A stretch of DNA of 64,000 bases from JBDHWI01 sp964590135 (GTDB lineage: Bacteria > Chloroflexota > Anaerolineae > J036 > Brachytrichaceae): contig CAZPVX010000017.1 of assembly GCA_964590135.1 (NCBI GenBank), forward strand, positions 1 through 64,000, read 5' to 3'. Shown in pieces: positions 1 through 8,367 of this stretch. The position numbers were made by a program, and so were the translations under genes. The stretch's first letter is position 1. The number at the start of each line of letters is the position of its first letter. Under the pieces are notes generated by a model, which saw only the letters and a list, made by a program, of their open reading frames with translations, ran no database searches and had not been told where the DNA came from.

Positions 1-794
1 ACCTTGCCTACCTCACCGAAGTCGATCCGCTCCAGGCTGCCGGAATACACCACTGATGGGTAGCGCCCCTTGTTGGCGTCCTGGTGCTTGTGGATGTGTC
101 CCATCGCCACGTAGTCCCAAGCTTCCAGCGACAGATTGCTGAGCTTCACCGGCAAGTCGCGTCCCAGCATCACCGAGCGCTCAGAGCCGAAGGCCGCGCC
201 GCTGATCGTGAAGTGACCGGTCAAGATCGCCGGCAGCGCCGGGTCGGCTTCATCCGCCAAAATCTTGATCTGGTCAGCCAGCGCCTTCTCCATCTCCTCG
301 TCCAGCGACTCAATCGAGCGTCCGCGAAATTCCTCTTGTTGCATCAAGCGCGAGCGCTGCGGCCACGGCACAGTCGCCACTTGCAACACGCCACGCTTGG
401 TCTGAATGCGGTGCAACTTCTCGGTGCGCGCGACGATGACATTCGGCACGTCCAACGTGGCGAAGATGTCGATGCTGCTGGCGCGCTGCTCCATCAAGGG
501 AATGTCGTGGTTGCCGACCAGCATCACGGTGGGAATGCCGGCTTTTGACAGGCGCACAATCTGTCGCGCGAATGCGCGCTGGTAGGTAGGGTTGGGATCA
601 CGCGTCTTGAAGGCATCGCCGGCGAAGATCACCGCGTCGGCCTCGCGCTCGATGGCGTAATCGACGATCTCCCTCAATCGTGACACGAAGTCCAGCACGC
701 GCTGGTTCATGCCGGTTTCAGGGTCGATCTTCCCGTAGTTCTCCATGCCGATGTGGATGTCGGCGAAGTGCAAGACGCGAATCGGTTGAGTCAT
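1..794 (-). CDS. sbcD: SbcD-type exonuclease subunit (metallophosphoesterase), 3' end outside the window
   Basis: Reading leftward from an ATG at 794, the translation begins MTQPIRVLHFADIHIG, the first metallophosphoesterase motif (DxH). GDAF and a GNHDIP block follow, then GHF and GHIH: the ordered metal-binding motifs of the SbcD/Mre11 family. SbcD pairs with the SbcC ATPase to cleave hairpins and blocked DNA ends in the cytoplasm. About 264 codons are present and the frame stays open at base 1, so the C-terminus and any sbcC lie to the left. A GATAAT box 8 nt before the ATG without a Shine-Dalgarno suggests a leaderless message. The family call is firm; SbcD rather than another DNA-repair phosphoesterase is inferred from motif layout. 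Confidence 0.88.
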   Translation of the reverse strand, partial: MTQPIRVLHFADIHIGMENYGKIDPETGMNQRVLDFVSRLREIVDYAIEREADAVIFAGDAFKTRDPNPTYQRAFARQIVRLSKAGIPTVMLVGNHDIPLMEQRASSIDIFATLDVPNVIVARTEKLHRIQTKRGVLQVATVPWPQRSRLMQQEEFRGRSIESLDEEMEKALADQIKILADEADPALPAILTGHFTISGAAFGSERSVMLGRDLPVKLSNLSLEAWDYVAMGHIHKHQDANKGRYPSVVYSGSLERIDFGEVGK

Positions 795-802
795 TGAGGT
801 GA

Positions 803-808
803 ATTATC
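803..808 (-). promoter_or_regulatory. Candidate -10 box of a leaderless sbcD transcript
   Basis: On the minus strand GATAAT is followed by 8 nt and then the sbcD ATG (794). No purine-rich Shine-Dalgarno lies between and no convincing -35 is seen at 16-18 nt. The same arrangement recurs at other genes in the window. Confidence 0.45.
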
Positions 809-899
809 GTGGAACAGCCTTTGGCCCAGATGCAACGCGCAAAGCGAGGTGACTGATCCAAAACAGTTGCGTTTATCTGCGCCTGTCTGTGGCACAGCG

Positions 900-2285
900 T
901 TATTGCGCCACCGGCAGCTTGCCTGCATCGCCGGCGACCTCGACATAGGGCGCGCTCACCCAGCCGGCGCGGCCATCCGCCAGCGCCATGCGCAACCATT
1001 GTCCGTTTGCCGTGCGGCCGTTCAGGGTGATGGCGCCGCCGGCGTCGATCTGCGTCAGGATGCGATTGCGCGTGCTGGGGCCGGCGCGCACGTTCAATAG
1101 CTCCTTCGCCTTGCCGATCAGCGTGTTCGGTGCAGCTTGCGGTTCGGGCGCCGGCGTGGCCCTCGGGAAGAGCGCGTCATTGATGACGATCGACTGCATC
1201 ATCGCGTCCAATGCGACAAGCGAAGGCGTGAAGCTTTGCGGTGCGCCATCGAGCGCGCTGATCACGCTGGCGACATAGCCTTTGTAATCCTTCTTCATCG
1301 CATCGCGCGCAGCCTTTGTCACGTCGGCTGCGCTTGCTGGCAATACGCTCGTGGAGATGGGGATGTTTGCAGCGATGAAATACCGGCCATCGTCCGTCAA
1401 CCCTTGAAAGACGTAGGTCAGATTGGATGACGTGGCCGCGGTGATCTCTTGCGTGAACTGGGTGAGATAGCGCACGCCTTTGCCGCCGTTGAACGCGAGG
1501 TAGTGCGGCGCGCTGTGGAAGGCTTGCGTTTGATCGGATGTGGGCAACAGTGGCAGAGCTTCGTTCAGCGCCGGCGGCTGGGTCGCCAGCACATTTTGCA
1601 GTGTCAGCGTTGCGCTGTTGAAGAGTGTGGCCTGCACATTGCGAAAGATCGCGCGATAGTCATCCAGCGGCACAATGATGATCTGCTTTTGTTTCGGGTC
1701 AAACTGCTGCGTCGCGGTGATGCCATCGAAGGTGACGCGGATGTGCGCGGGCAGCGCATCGAGATCGACCCAGCTTTTCTGGTTGATGTATCCATCCATG
1801 CGCTGCGCAGTGGCACTGCCGGCGACGCCGCTCACGCTGAGCGCAAGCCCATCCATCAACTGGGTGTAGACCGGCGCGATTGTCACGTCGATCGATGCGC
1901 TGCCATCCGGCGCGCGCACTTCCAGCTTCGCCGGGCCAGCCGCCACCGCGCCAAACGTCACGCTGCCGGTGAAGACGCCAGCCTGATTCCACTCGCCGGT
2001 TACGTTGAGCAGGCCCTGTGTGATGAGATTGCCAGCGGCATCGCGCAGGGCATAGATCATTGCCTTGCCCGCCGGCGTCAACGCCACCACGCCGCTCACG
2101 GTGAACGGGCTGCTGATCTGTGCGCCGCGCGCCGGCGCTTCGATCGTGATGACTTGCGGCGGCGCTTCAGGTGTGGCAGTGGGCGCTGGAGCCTGCGCCA
2201 GCGCCGGCCTTGTGAAAGGCGTGCTGCACAGCAACGCCAGCGCGCCGAGAAATGCGCTGAGGGATAGGAGACGGCTTCTGTTCAT
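900..2285 (-). CDS. Exported protein with Ig-like N-terminal and SH3b C-terminal domain
   Basis: A 461-aa protein. The start at 2285 gives a typical signal peptide (MNRSRLL, then a Leu/Ala core ending ...ALAQA) and a Pro/Ala/Thr linker. Residues ~45-150 resemble Gmad2/Ig-like beta-sandwich domains found in exported Gram-positive and Chloroflexi proteins. The last ~60 residues are a bacterial SH3 domain (LNVRAGPS, a GQW motif, GWVSAPYVEV). A role at the cell wall is probable; the ligand is unknown. The ATG overlaps the stop of the upstream MFS gene as ATGA, implying translational coupling. The frame could extend to 2381, but that would bury the signal peptide. Confidence 0.72.
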   Translation of the reverse strand: MNRSRLLSLSAFLGALALLCSTPFTRPALAQAPAPTATPEAPPQVITIEAPARGAQISSPFTVSGVVALTPAGKAMIYALRDAAGNLITQGLLNVTGEWNQAGVFTGSVTFGAVAAGPAKLEVRAPDGSASIDVTIAPVYTQLMDGLALSVSGVAGSATAQRMDGYINQKSWVDLDALPAHIRVTFDGITATQQFDPKQKQIIIVPLDDYRAIFRNVQATLFNSATLTLQNVLATQPPALNEALPLLPTSDQTQAFHSAPHYLAFNGGKGVRYLTQFTQEITAATSSNLTYVFQGLTDDGRYFIAANIPISTSVLPASAADVTKAARDAMKKDYKGYVASVISALDGAPQSFTPSLVALDAMMQSIVINDALFPRATPAPEPQAAPNTLIGKAKELLNVRAGPSTRNRILTQIDAGGAITLNGRTANGQWLRMALADGRAGWVSAPYVEVAGDAGKLPVAQ

Positions 2286-3610
2286 GTTGGCATGGCGTTG
2301 CCAGCGGGTTGCACGGCGGGCTTGTTCTCCATCGGCAGCAACCACATCATGATTATCCCCGCCAGTCGAATGACGCTGCATAGCACCAGCGCCGCCGGCA
2401 CACCGATGATACCGGACAGCCCCACCGCAGCCAGCGGCGCAACCATCGCGCCGACATTCATCAATGAGATGTGCGCAGCCATATAGGTTGAGCGGCGCTC
2501 CTCAGGAATGATATTCAATAGCACGCTGAACAACGTCACGTTGATGGCTGGATCGAGCAGGGTGAAAGCGAAGCCAATGGCGAGAATGGGCGCCGGCAGG
2601 GGAAAAAGCACGAGCAGCAGCGGATAGCTCCAATACAGCGTCAGCGTGCGCAGCAGCACCCAGCGATTGCCTTTTTTGTCGATCACGCGCGGCCAGAACA
2701 GGGCGCCGATCATCGTGCCAATCTGCCAAAGCGTGCTGTTCAACCCCAGCCAGGCCTCATCGAACTGCAGCGTGTTGATGAAGTAGAGCGTGAGCAGCGG
2801 CACCGCGCCCCAGATGCCCAGCCAGCCGACGAGAATGGCAAGATTTAAATTGGCGAAAATCTTGTTTGCGCGATAGGCCTCGCGCAGCGCGCCGAAATTG
2901 ATTTGCAGGCGCGGCAATGCCGCCGGCGCCGGCTTCACGGTGTAATCTGGAAACTCCACTTTCGTCACCAGCCAGGTGCTGTATTGCGCGGCGATGAAGC
3001 CGAGCAGGTTCAGCACCTGATAGTTGATGGGAAAGGGGGCCGCCTTCAGCCACAGGCCGCTGAGGAACGCGCTGATCGCAACACTGATCGCGAGCAAAAA
3101 GGTGCGCGTCGAAAGGAAACCGCTGCGCTTGTCGGGCGGGCAGATATCGCCGATCAGGCTGAGGAAGCCTGCGTTGAAAAACGCAATCGGCACCGCTTGC
3201 AGCACGACGAGCGCAACGATGGATACGGCCTGCAATTGCGCCGGCATCAGCCACGGGATGAGCGCGATGAACAGGTAGGCGCTGCGGCCGGCCGTCAAGC
3301 TGCCCATGATCCAGGGTTTGCGATTCCGACGGCTCTCCAGAAAGCGCGCGCTGGGGATGGTGAGGATGATGGTCAGCAGTGCGACGAGCGCCGGCATGAT
3401 GCCGATCAGTGAATCATTGCCGCCCAGCCTCAGGATGAATGGCGCATTGAAACTCACCATGCCGGTGGCGATGCCGGCCCAGATGATCTCGATGGAAAGA
3501 TAGTAGAGGTTCTGCTCGGCAGGCGTGTCGCCCTTGAATTCAGACCAGCGGCTCGCGATTGCGCGGCGCAGCGTATTTACAGTGGATGGCACGGGCGTGG
3601 AAGATATCAC
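2282..3610 (-). CDS. MFS transporter
   Basis: About 440 aa with roughly twelve hydrophobic segments and the MFS loop pattern (SLIGDICPPDKRSGF between helices 4 and 5). No substrate can be read from the sequence. It couples by a 4-nt ATGA overlap to the SH3 protein downstream. The start is uncertain. The frame is open to a TTG at 3625, but that codon lies in the T-tract of the rpmG terminator; GTG at 3610 or a later GTG is more likely. With almost no space after the terminator, expression may depend on read-through or a promoter overlapping the hairpin. Confidence 0.75.
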   Translation of the reverse strand: MISSTPVPSTVNTLRRAIASRWSEFKGDTPAEQNLYYLSIEIIWAGIATGMVSFNAPFILRLGGNDSLIGIMPALVALLTIILTIPSARFLESRRNRKPWIMGSLTAGRSAYLFIALIPWLMPAQLQAVSIVALVVLQAVPIAFFNAGFLSLIGDICPPDKRSGFLSTRTFLLAISVAISAFLSGLWLKAAPFPINYQVLNLLGFIAAQYSTWLVTKVEFPDYTVKPAPAALPRLQINFGALREAYRANKIFANLNLAILVGWLGIWGAVPLLTLYFINTLQFDEAWLGLNSTLWQIGTMIGALFWPRVIDKKGNRWVLLRTLTLYWSYPLLLVLFPLPAPILAIGFAFTLLDPAINVTLFSVLLNIIPEERRSTYMAAHISLMNVGAMVAPLAAVGLSGIIGVPAALVLCSVIRLAGIIMMWLLPMENKPAVQPAGNAMPT

Positions 3611-3620
3611 ATTCCAGGCA

Positions 3621-3652
3621 AACAAAAAGCCCGAAGCGTAAATGCTTCGGGC
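3621..3652 (-). terminator. Rho-independent terminator after rpsR-rpmG
   Basis: A perfect 9-bp stem, GCCCGAAGC (3629-3637) pairing with GCTTCGGGC (3644-3652), has a 6-nt loop. On the minus strand it is followed by TTTTTGTTT, as expected for an intrinsic terminator 28 nt past the rpmG stop. Confidence 0.85.
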
Positions 3653-3679
3653 ATCTTGTCTCAGGGATGAGCCAGCGGC

Positions 3680-3847
3680 CTACTTCTCTTCCTTGTAGGT
3701 CACATGCTTGCGCACGAACGGATCATAGCGGCGCAATTCCAAGCGCGCAGTGTCGTTCTTGCGGTTCTTCTCGGTCAGGTAGAAGTGGCCGCTTTCGCTG
3801 CTCTTCAACTTGATGACGATGCGATTTCCCTTTTTCTTGGATGCCAT
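3680..3847 (-). CDS. rpmG: 50S ribosomal protein L33
   Basis: A 55-aa basic protein starting MASKKKGNRIVIKLKSSESG and containing FYLTEKNRKN and RLELRRYDPFVRKHV, the L33 signature. It belongs to the large ribosomal subunit. The zinc-binding Cys pairs of the C+ form are absent, so this is the zinc-independent type. It follows rpsR by 16 nt in one transcription unit and ends in a strong hairpin terminator. Confidence 0.95.
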   Translation of the reverse strand: MASKKKGNRIVIKLKSSESGHFYLTEKNRKNDTARLELRRYDPFVRKHVTYKEEK

Positions 3848-3863
3848 GTCAAACCTCTCTTGG

Positions 3864-4199
3864 CTACTTGTTCAGCGTGCCCGGCATGGGCAGCAGTGCC
3901 AGATGGCGGGCGCGCTTGATGGCGCGCGCAACCAGCCGCTGGTTCTTCGCGCTCAAGCCGCTGCGCCGGCGGGGCAGAATCTTGCCCTGGCTGCTCACAT
4001 AGCGCCGCAGTTGCTCATAATTCTTGTAATCAGGCGTGGTGCCGGTGGTGGCAAATTCATCCACGCGCTTGGGGCGCACCGCCCCTTGTTCATAGCTGCT
4101 GCGTTGTGGGCGCCGCTTCGCGCCGCCTTTCGCAGCCCCAGCCTTGGGCCCTGAGGGCTCGGCCGATGCGTCCTCGGTCTCGGAAAAGCTGTTGTCCAC
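3864..4199 (-). CDS. rpsR: 30S ribosomal protein S18
   Basis: A 111-aa protein. The C-terminal ~70 residues are S18 (PDYKNYEQLRRYVSSQGKI, LPRRRSGLSAKNQRLVARAIKRAR, then LLP). The N-terminal ~45 residues are an acidic/Gly-Ala/basic extension beyond the usual 75-80 aa. The start is GTG at 4199 with AGGAG 7 nt upstream. S18 binds the small-subunit platform with S6. The usual rpsF, ssb and rplI neighbours are absent; here S18 pairs with L33. Confidence 0.95.
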   Translation of the reverse strand: MDNSFSETEDASAEPSGPKAGAAKGGAKRRPQRSSYEQGAVRPKRVDEFATTGTTPDYKNYEQLRRYVSSQGKILPRRRSGLSAKNQRLVARAIKRARHLALLPMPGTLNK

Positions 4200-4274
4200 G
4201 ATTTCTCCTAACGAATCTCACTTACAAAACTTTGCCGCGCAGGCCTTTTCAGCTTGCGCGGACGCAGGATTTTA

Positions 4275-6935
4275 TCACAGCGGGCGATTGAATCGCCGGC
4301 GCCAAAGCACAAGCACCACAATGAAACCGAGGATGTAGACCGCACTCAATGGGAGCCAGGCTTCGCTTGGGATGCCGAGAATGGCGTTGCCTGCTGTTGT
4401 CGTTGCCGGCGCTTCGGCTGTGGCTGCTGGTGTCGCTTCAGTCGTGCCGGCGGTTGGCTCGGCCGTCGCTTCTGCTGCGCCGGCTTCCGCCGTTGCAGTC
4501 TCGGTCGATGTTGCCTCGGTTGTGGCAGCTTCGGTGACTGCCGGCGTCGCTTGCGCTTCTGGTGTTGCATTGATCGCTGGCAGTTGCGGCAGGCGAGGCA
4601 TGCGCGTAGGCAAGGGCAGCGTGGGCAGCGTCTTGGTGATCACGCTGATGATTGGCGGCGTGGTTGTCATCTGTCCAGCCGCGTCAACTGTTGTGGTCAC
4701 CACCTCCGTCTGCTCGACCTGTGTCATCGGCGGCGGATTGGTCACATCCTCCGGCATCGGCATGGTTCCAGTGGTGACGACGGTTGTTGTCACTACGACA
4801 TGCGCGCCCGGCTGCGACACGCTGCCGGTGTCGGTGACGACCTGTGTGGTGGTCGTTTCGGTCTTGGTCGCCGGCATCTGCGCGTCGATCGGATGCATCT
4901 CCTCAACTGTCTTCTTGGTCTCGGTCGTTGTCACCACCACCGGCGCGCCAATCTCAATGCCGGCTTCATTGGTGATGGCAGTTGTCTGCGTCACGCTTTG
5001 CGTTGTCACATCCACAGTCACCGTCGCCGGCATCGTTGGCTCCAGCGGATGAGCCTCTTCGGTGCGGGTTGTGGTCTTGGTTGTGGTCACCGTGCTCGGC
5101 GCACTGTCTGCATCGCCGGCCTCTTGCGCCGTCGTGTCGGTCTTCACCACAACCGTGATGGTTGCCGGCAGCGTCGGGGTGATCGGATTCATCTCGGTTG
5201 TCGTGGTCACCACTTCGGTTTGCGTTACCTCGCGCGATGGCACGTTTACGGTGATGTTGACCGTCGGCGCGATCTCGATGTGGCTGGTAGTGGTGGTGAC
5301 GACGACGGCCTCACCCGTCTGTTGGTTTGGCATGGTTTGCGTTTCGACGCTGCTGGATTCAATCACGGTGACGGTCAGCGGCTGTGTGCCAGTGACATCG
5401 CCCGTGTCGGTCACCACAGCCGTCGATGTCACGACAGTCACTGTGACTGGCAACCCGCTCAACACGTCTGTGATCACCTGGCTCGTCCGCTCCAGGATGG
5501 TGGTGGTGATGACAGCGCCGGTCGGCGTGGTTGCAGTCACTGTCTCGGTTGTGATGACAGGCGTGGCCTCTGTCGGGGTGATCGTTTCAGTGGGTGTGAC
5601 CGTTTCGGCAGGCGTCACCACTGCGGTCGGCGTGATTGCTTCAGTCGGCGTGACCGTTTCGGTCGCTGTGATCTCCACCGTCGGCGTCACGACTGGTGTG
5701 GGCTCGACCGCCGGCTCGGTCGGCGCAGCGGTTGCCTGGGTTGCGCCGGTCTCTGTGAGGATGGCCTCAAGTTGATCGAGCTGTGCCTGCGCGGCGGGGT
5801 CGCCGGCCTGTTTCAGTGAATCGAAGATGTTGCGCAGTTCGCCGGCCAGCTTTACAGCCGTCGCGTTTCTTGGGTCCAGTTTCAACGCGGCTTGCAACTC
5901 TGCCAGCACTTTTTCTGCGAGGTCCTTTGGAAATTCGTTGAAGATCGGGCCGCTCAGGTCGATCAACGCCTGCGCAAGCTCGGCGTGCGCCTGTGCCGAT
6001 GTTGGATCGGCCTGTTGTGCCTGCTTGTAGGCATCTTCGATCTGCGGCACGAAGTTTGCGCCAGTCTGGGGGCCATACTTCACGAAGATAGCCTGGCGGT
6101 AGGCGCGGGCGAGTTTCAGCCAGGCTTCGGCATCTTTGGGATTTCGTTCCACGGCCTCGCGCGCCTTCACAATGGCCTGCCACACGCTTGGCGCAAGCAC
6201 TGTTGCGTGGAAGTTGTCGTCGCGCGTCGGCTCAAGATCGGTGAAGCGCCACGTCACTGCGCCGTCTTTGATCGTGCCGCCGGTGCTGCTTTCATGCAAC
6301 ACCACGTTCTCTTCGGTGGCAGGGTAGGGCAACTTTACCGTGATCTCGCCCTCACCGATCGGCCCATCCCAGCCGGCGCCTGTTTCCAGAATGTATTTGA
6401 ACGCGCCGTAGGGCATGTAGCCGGTCGATTGCAGGATATAACCCACTTCGATCTTTGTGTCGCGCCCCTTCGGAAAGGTTACGTCGAACGCTGCCCACTT
6501 GATCGGCGGATCTTTCTCGCCGGCGGGACTGGGTGTGGTGATGACGTGCGTCGGCACAAGCTTGCCATTCACCTTCACCGTGATGTTGTCGATCTCAGGC
6601 TGTTCGCCGTAGCCGTCGCCCATGCCGCTGGGGTCGCTGATGGGGAAGCGCACAGTCATCGTCTCATCGGCGTCGCCGGCGTTGCGCATGGTGAACCTCG
6701 CCGTCACCGCTGCCAGCGGCAGCGCGCTCACACCCTTGCCCTTGACGTTCAGCACCTCGATCAGCACTGACTCGGCGGCCATTTGCACGCGAGTTTGCTG
6801 TCCGGGTTCGATGTTGCTGCCCGGCGCCTGCTCCGGCGGCGCCACGTCGGCGCGCGCAACAAGCATGGGCAACGACAACATGCTGCAAAGGACGATGGCC
6901 AGTAGAGTGCGAACCTTGGTTGTAATACGCCGCAT
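4275..6935 (-). CDS. Large surface protein: beta domain, TPRs, Thr/Val-rich stalk, C-terminal membrane anchor
   Basis: An 886-aa protein with four zones. Residues 1-30 are a signal peptide. Residues ~45-255 form a beta-rich domain of unknown family. Residues ~260-375 hold about three TPR-like helical pairs (NPKDAEAWLKLARAYRQA, DPTSAQAHAELAQAL, LDPRNATAVKLAGEL). A ~450-residue stalk of Thr/Val/Pro/Glu (TPTE, VVTTT, MPATxTV repeats) follows. It ends with one hydrophobic helix and WRRRFNRPL as a stop-transfer. It looks surface-displayed with a stalk spacer; function unknown. AAGGG precedes the ATG. The stalk makes the opposite strand spuriously open over ~1.5 kb. Confidence 0.75.
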   Translation of the reverse strand: MRRITTKVRTLLAIVLCSMLSLPMLVARADVAPPEQAPGSNIEPGQQTRVQMAAESVLIEVLNVKGKGVSALPLAAVTARFTMRNAGDADETMTVRFPISDPSGMGDGYGEQPEIDNITVKVNGKLVPTHVITTPSPAGEKDPPIKWAAFDVTFPKGRDTKIEVGYILQSTGYMPYGAFKYILETGAGWDGPIGEGEITVKLPYPATEENVVLHESSTGGTIKDGAVTWRFTDLEPTRDDNFHATVLAPSVWQAIVKAREAVERNPKDAEAWLKLARAYRQAIFVKYGPQTGANFVPQIEDAYKQAQQADPTSAQAHAELAQALIDLSGPIFNEFPKDLAEKVLAELQAALKLDPRNATAVKLAGELRNIFDSLKQAGDPAAQAQLDQLEAILTETGATQATAAPTEPAVEPTPVVTPTVEITATETVTPTEAITPTAVVTPAETVTPTETITPTEATPVITTETVTATTPTGAVITTTILERTSQVITDVLSGLPVTVTVVTSTAVVTDTGDVTGTQPLTVTVIESSSVETQTMPNQQTGEAVVVTTTTSHIEIAPTVNITVNVPSREVTQTEVVTTTTEMNPITPTLPATITVVVKTDTTAQEAGDADSAPSTVTTTKTTTRTEEAHPLEPTMPATVTVDVTTQSVTQTTAITNEAGIEIGAPVVVTTTETKKTVEEMHPIDAQMPATKTETTTTQVVTDTGSVSQPGAHVVVTTTVVTTGTMPMPEDVTNPPPMTQVEQTEVVTTTVDAAGQMTTTPPIISVITKTLPTLPLPTRMPRLPQLPAINATPEAQATPAVTEAATTEATSTETATAEAGAAEATAEPTAGTTEATPAATAEAPATTTAGNAILGIPSEAWLPLSAVYILGFIVVLVLWRRRFNRPL

Positions 6936-6962
6936 GATTGTTCCCTTGTAATCTCCCTTCCG

Positions 6963-8297
6963 CTACGATTGCCGCGAGCGAAGAATCACGCCGCTGGCGT
7001 GCGTGACTTCTCCAATCTCTTGGACTGAAGTATCGGTCAGATTTTGTTCTATTGCACGCCGGAATTGCTCCGGCACGTGAATAGGCTGCAAATTGTATTG
7101 CTGCTCGGCGATTTGAATGAGCAGCGTCGCCGGCGATGCGCCTGGCGCAATGTTGTAGATGCGCTCCTTGAACGTCGCAGCGATCGCCTTGGCCGCAGCT
7201 TCATCCAGCGTGAAGCCGCATATCTCCTTCAAGAAGTAGTGCACGATGTTCCAGCCGCTGAGCGGGCCGAGCAGGATTTCGGATTCGGTGACGCCGAACT
7301 GGTCGAGCGGGTGCGCCTCGTAGGTGGCGCTGTTGTTGATGACAGCCTTGCTGTGCACGCCGGCGGTGTGCGTGCGGTTGGTCAGACTCACCGGCTCTTT
7401 GCTTGGCACCAGCTTGCGCATCTTGTCGGCCATCATCACGTTGATGGGATACGAGTTGCGAAGATGGTAGCCGTCGAGCTTGTCGTATTCCTTGTCGATG
7501 AACAGATTGAAGAGCAGCGCGGTCATGCTGGTGATGCCGCTGCGTTCACCGATGCCAAGCAGCGTGGTGTTGATGTATTGCATGCCGACCCTCACCGCTT
7601 CCAACGCGTTGATCACCGAGAAGCCGCGCTCATCATGGAAGTGGCCCTCGAGCGCGACATGCGGGTAGCGTTCGCGCAGAAGCGCCACCCGCCTCGCCAC
7701 CGCCCCAGGCGTGGCAACACCCACCGTGTCGGGCGTTCCGAATCGATCGACGTGCGGCGCGACGGCGTCATACACGCGACACAGATTGGCCTCGCTGGTG
7801 CGAAAGGCGTCCTCGCCGCTGAAGCGCAGCACAAGGTGCGGATAATTGCGGCGGATTTCTTCAAGCAGCCGACCGGCGCGCTGCGCGATGTCGTCCAGCC
7901 CCATGCCATGCTTGTGGTTGATTGACACCTCGGATGTGCCGATATACATGTTGAGGCCGTCCGCGCCGGCGTCGATGGCGGCTGCCACGTCGTCGGGATG
8001 GCAGCGCACGTGCGCCAGCAAGAACGTATAGCCCTTGTGCATCACCAATTCGTCGCGCACCGCCTTCACCGCCGCAAAATCTTCTGCCTCGTGCGAACTA
8101 ACGTTGGGCGCGAAGAGCTCGATGAACTTTACGCCATACAAGATCAGCGCGCGCGCAATTTCCTGCTTGTCAGCCGTGGTGAAGAAATACTTGTAGTGAT
8201 CGTGCAGCAGCGGCGACTGCGGTCCTTCGCGCAGCGTCGTGTCAATGATCTCCAGCCGGCGGGGCAGGTAATGGCGAAAGGAAAAGGGGGCGTTCAT
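6963..8297 (-). CDS. lysS: Homocitrate synthase
   Basis: A 444-aa DRE-TIM metallolyase condensing acetyl-CoA and 2-oxoglutarate, the entry step of alpha-aminoadipate lysine synthesis. The catalytic IDTTLREG motif is near residue 18. RFSGEDAFRT, TTLLGIGERSGIT and the metal-binding HFHD resemble the Thermus enzyme; the HTAGVHSKA and LSGWN motifs are typical of homocitrate rather than isopropylmalate synthases. It is longer than Thermus homocitrate synthase (~376 aa). It follows lysK on the same strand by 70 nt and closes lysine block 1. Citramalate or isopropylmalate synthase is the alternative; the LysW-pathway context argues against it. Confidence 0.82.
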   Translation of the reverse strand: MNAPFSFRHYLPRRLEIIDTTLREGPQSPLLHDHYKYFFTTADKQEIARALILYGVKFIELFAPNVSSHEAEDFAAVKAVRDELVMHKGYTFLLAHVRCHPDDVAAAIDAGADGLNMYIGTSEVSINHKHGMGLDDIAQRAGRLLEEIRRNYPHLVLRFSGEDAFRTSEANLCRVYDAVAPHVDRFGTPDTVGVATPGAVARRVALLRERYPHVALEGHFHDERGFSVINALEAVRVGMQYINTTLLGIGERSGITSMTALLFNLFIDKEYDKLDGYHLRNSYPINVMMADKMRKLVPSKEPVSLTNRTHTAGVHSKAVINNSATYEAHPLDQFGVTESEILLGPLSGWNIVHYFLKEICGFTLDEAAAKAIAATFKERIYNIAPGASPATLLIQIAEQQYNLQPIHVPEQFRRAIEQNLTDTSVQEIGEVTHASGVILRSRQS

Positions 8298-8367
8298 ACG
8301 GGTCGGTATTTTGCAATTGGCAGGCGCATGTTGCCTTGCTGGTTGCGCGCCGTGATTCGCATCGGAC

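Noticed and set aside
4254..5819. Open rightward frame of 521 codons opposite the stalk protein
   Set aside because: Cys/Arg/His/Gly-rich translation with no domain; it is open only because the Thr/Val codon repeats on the other strand avoid its stops.
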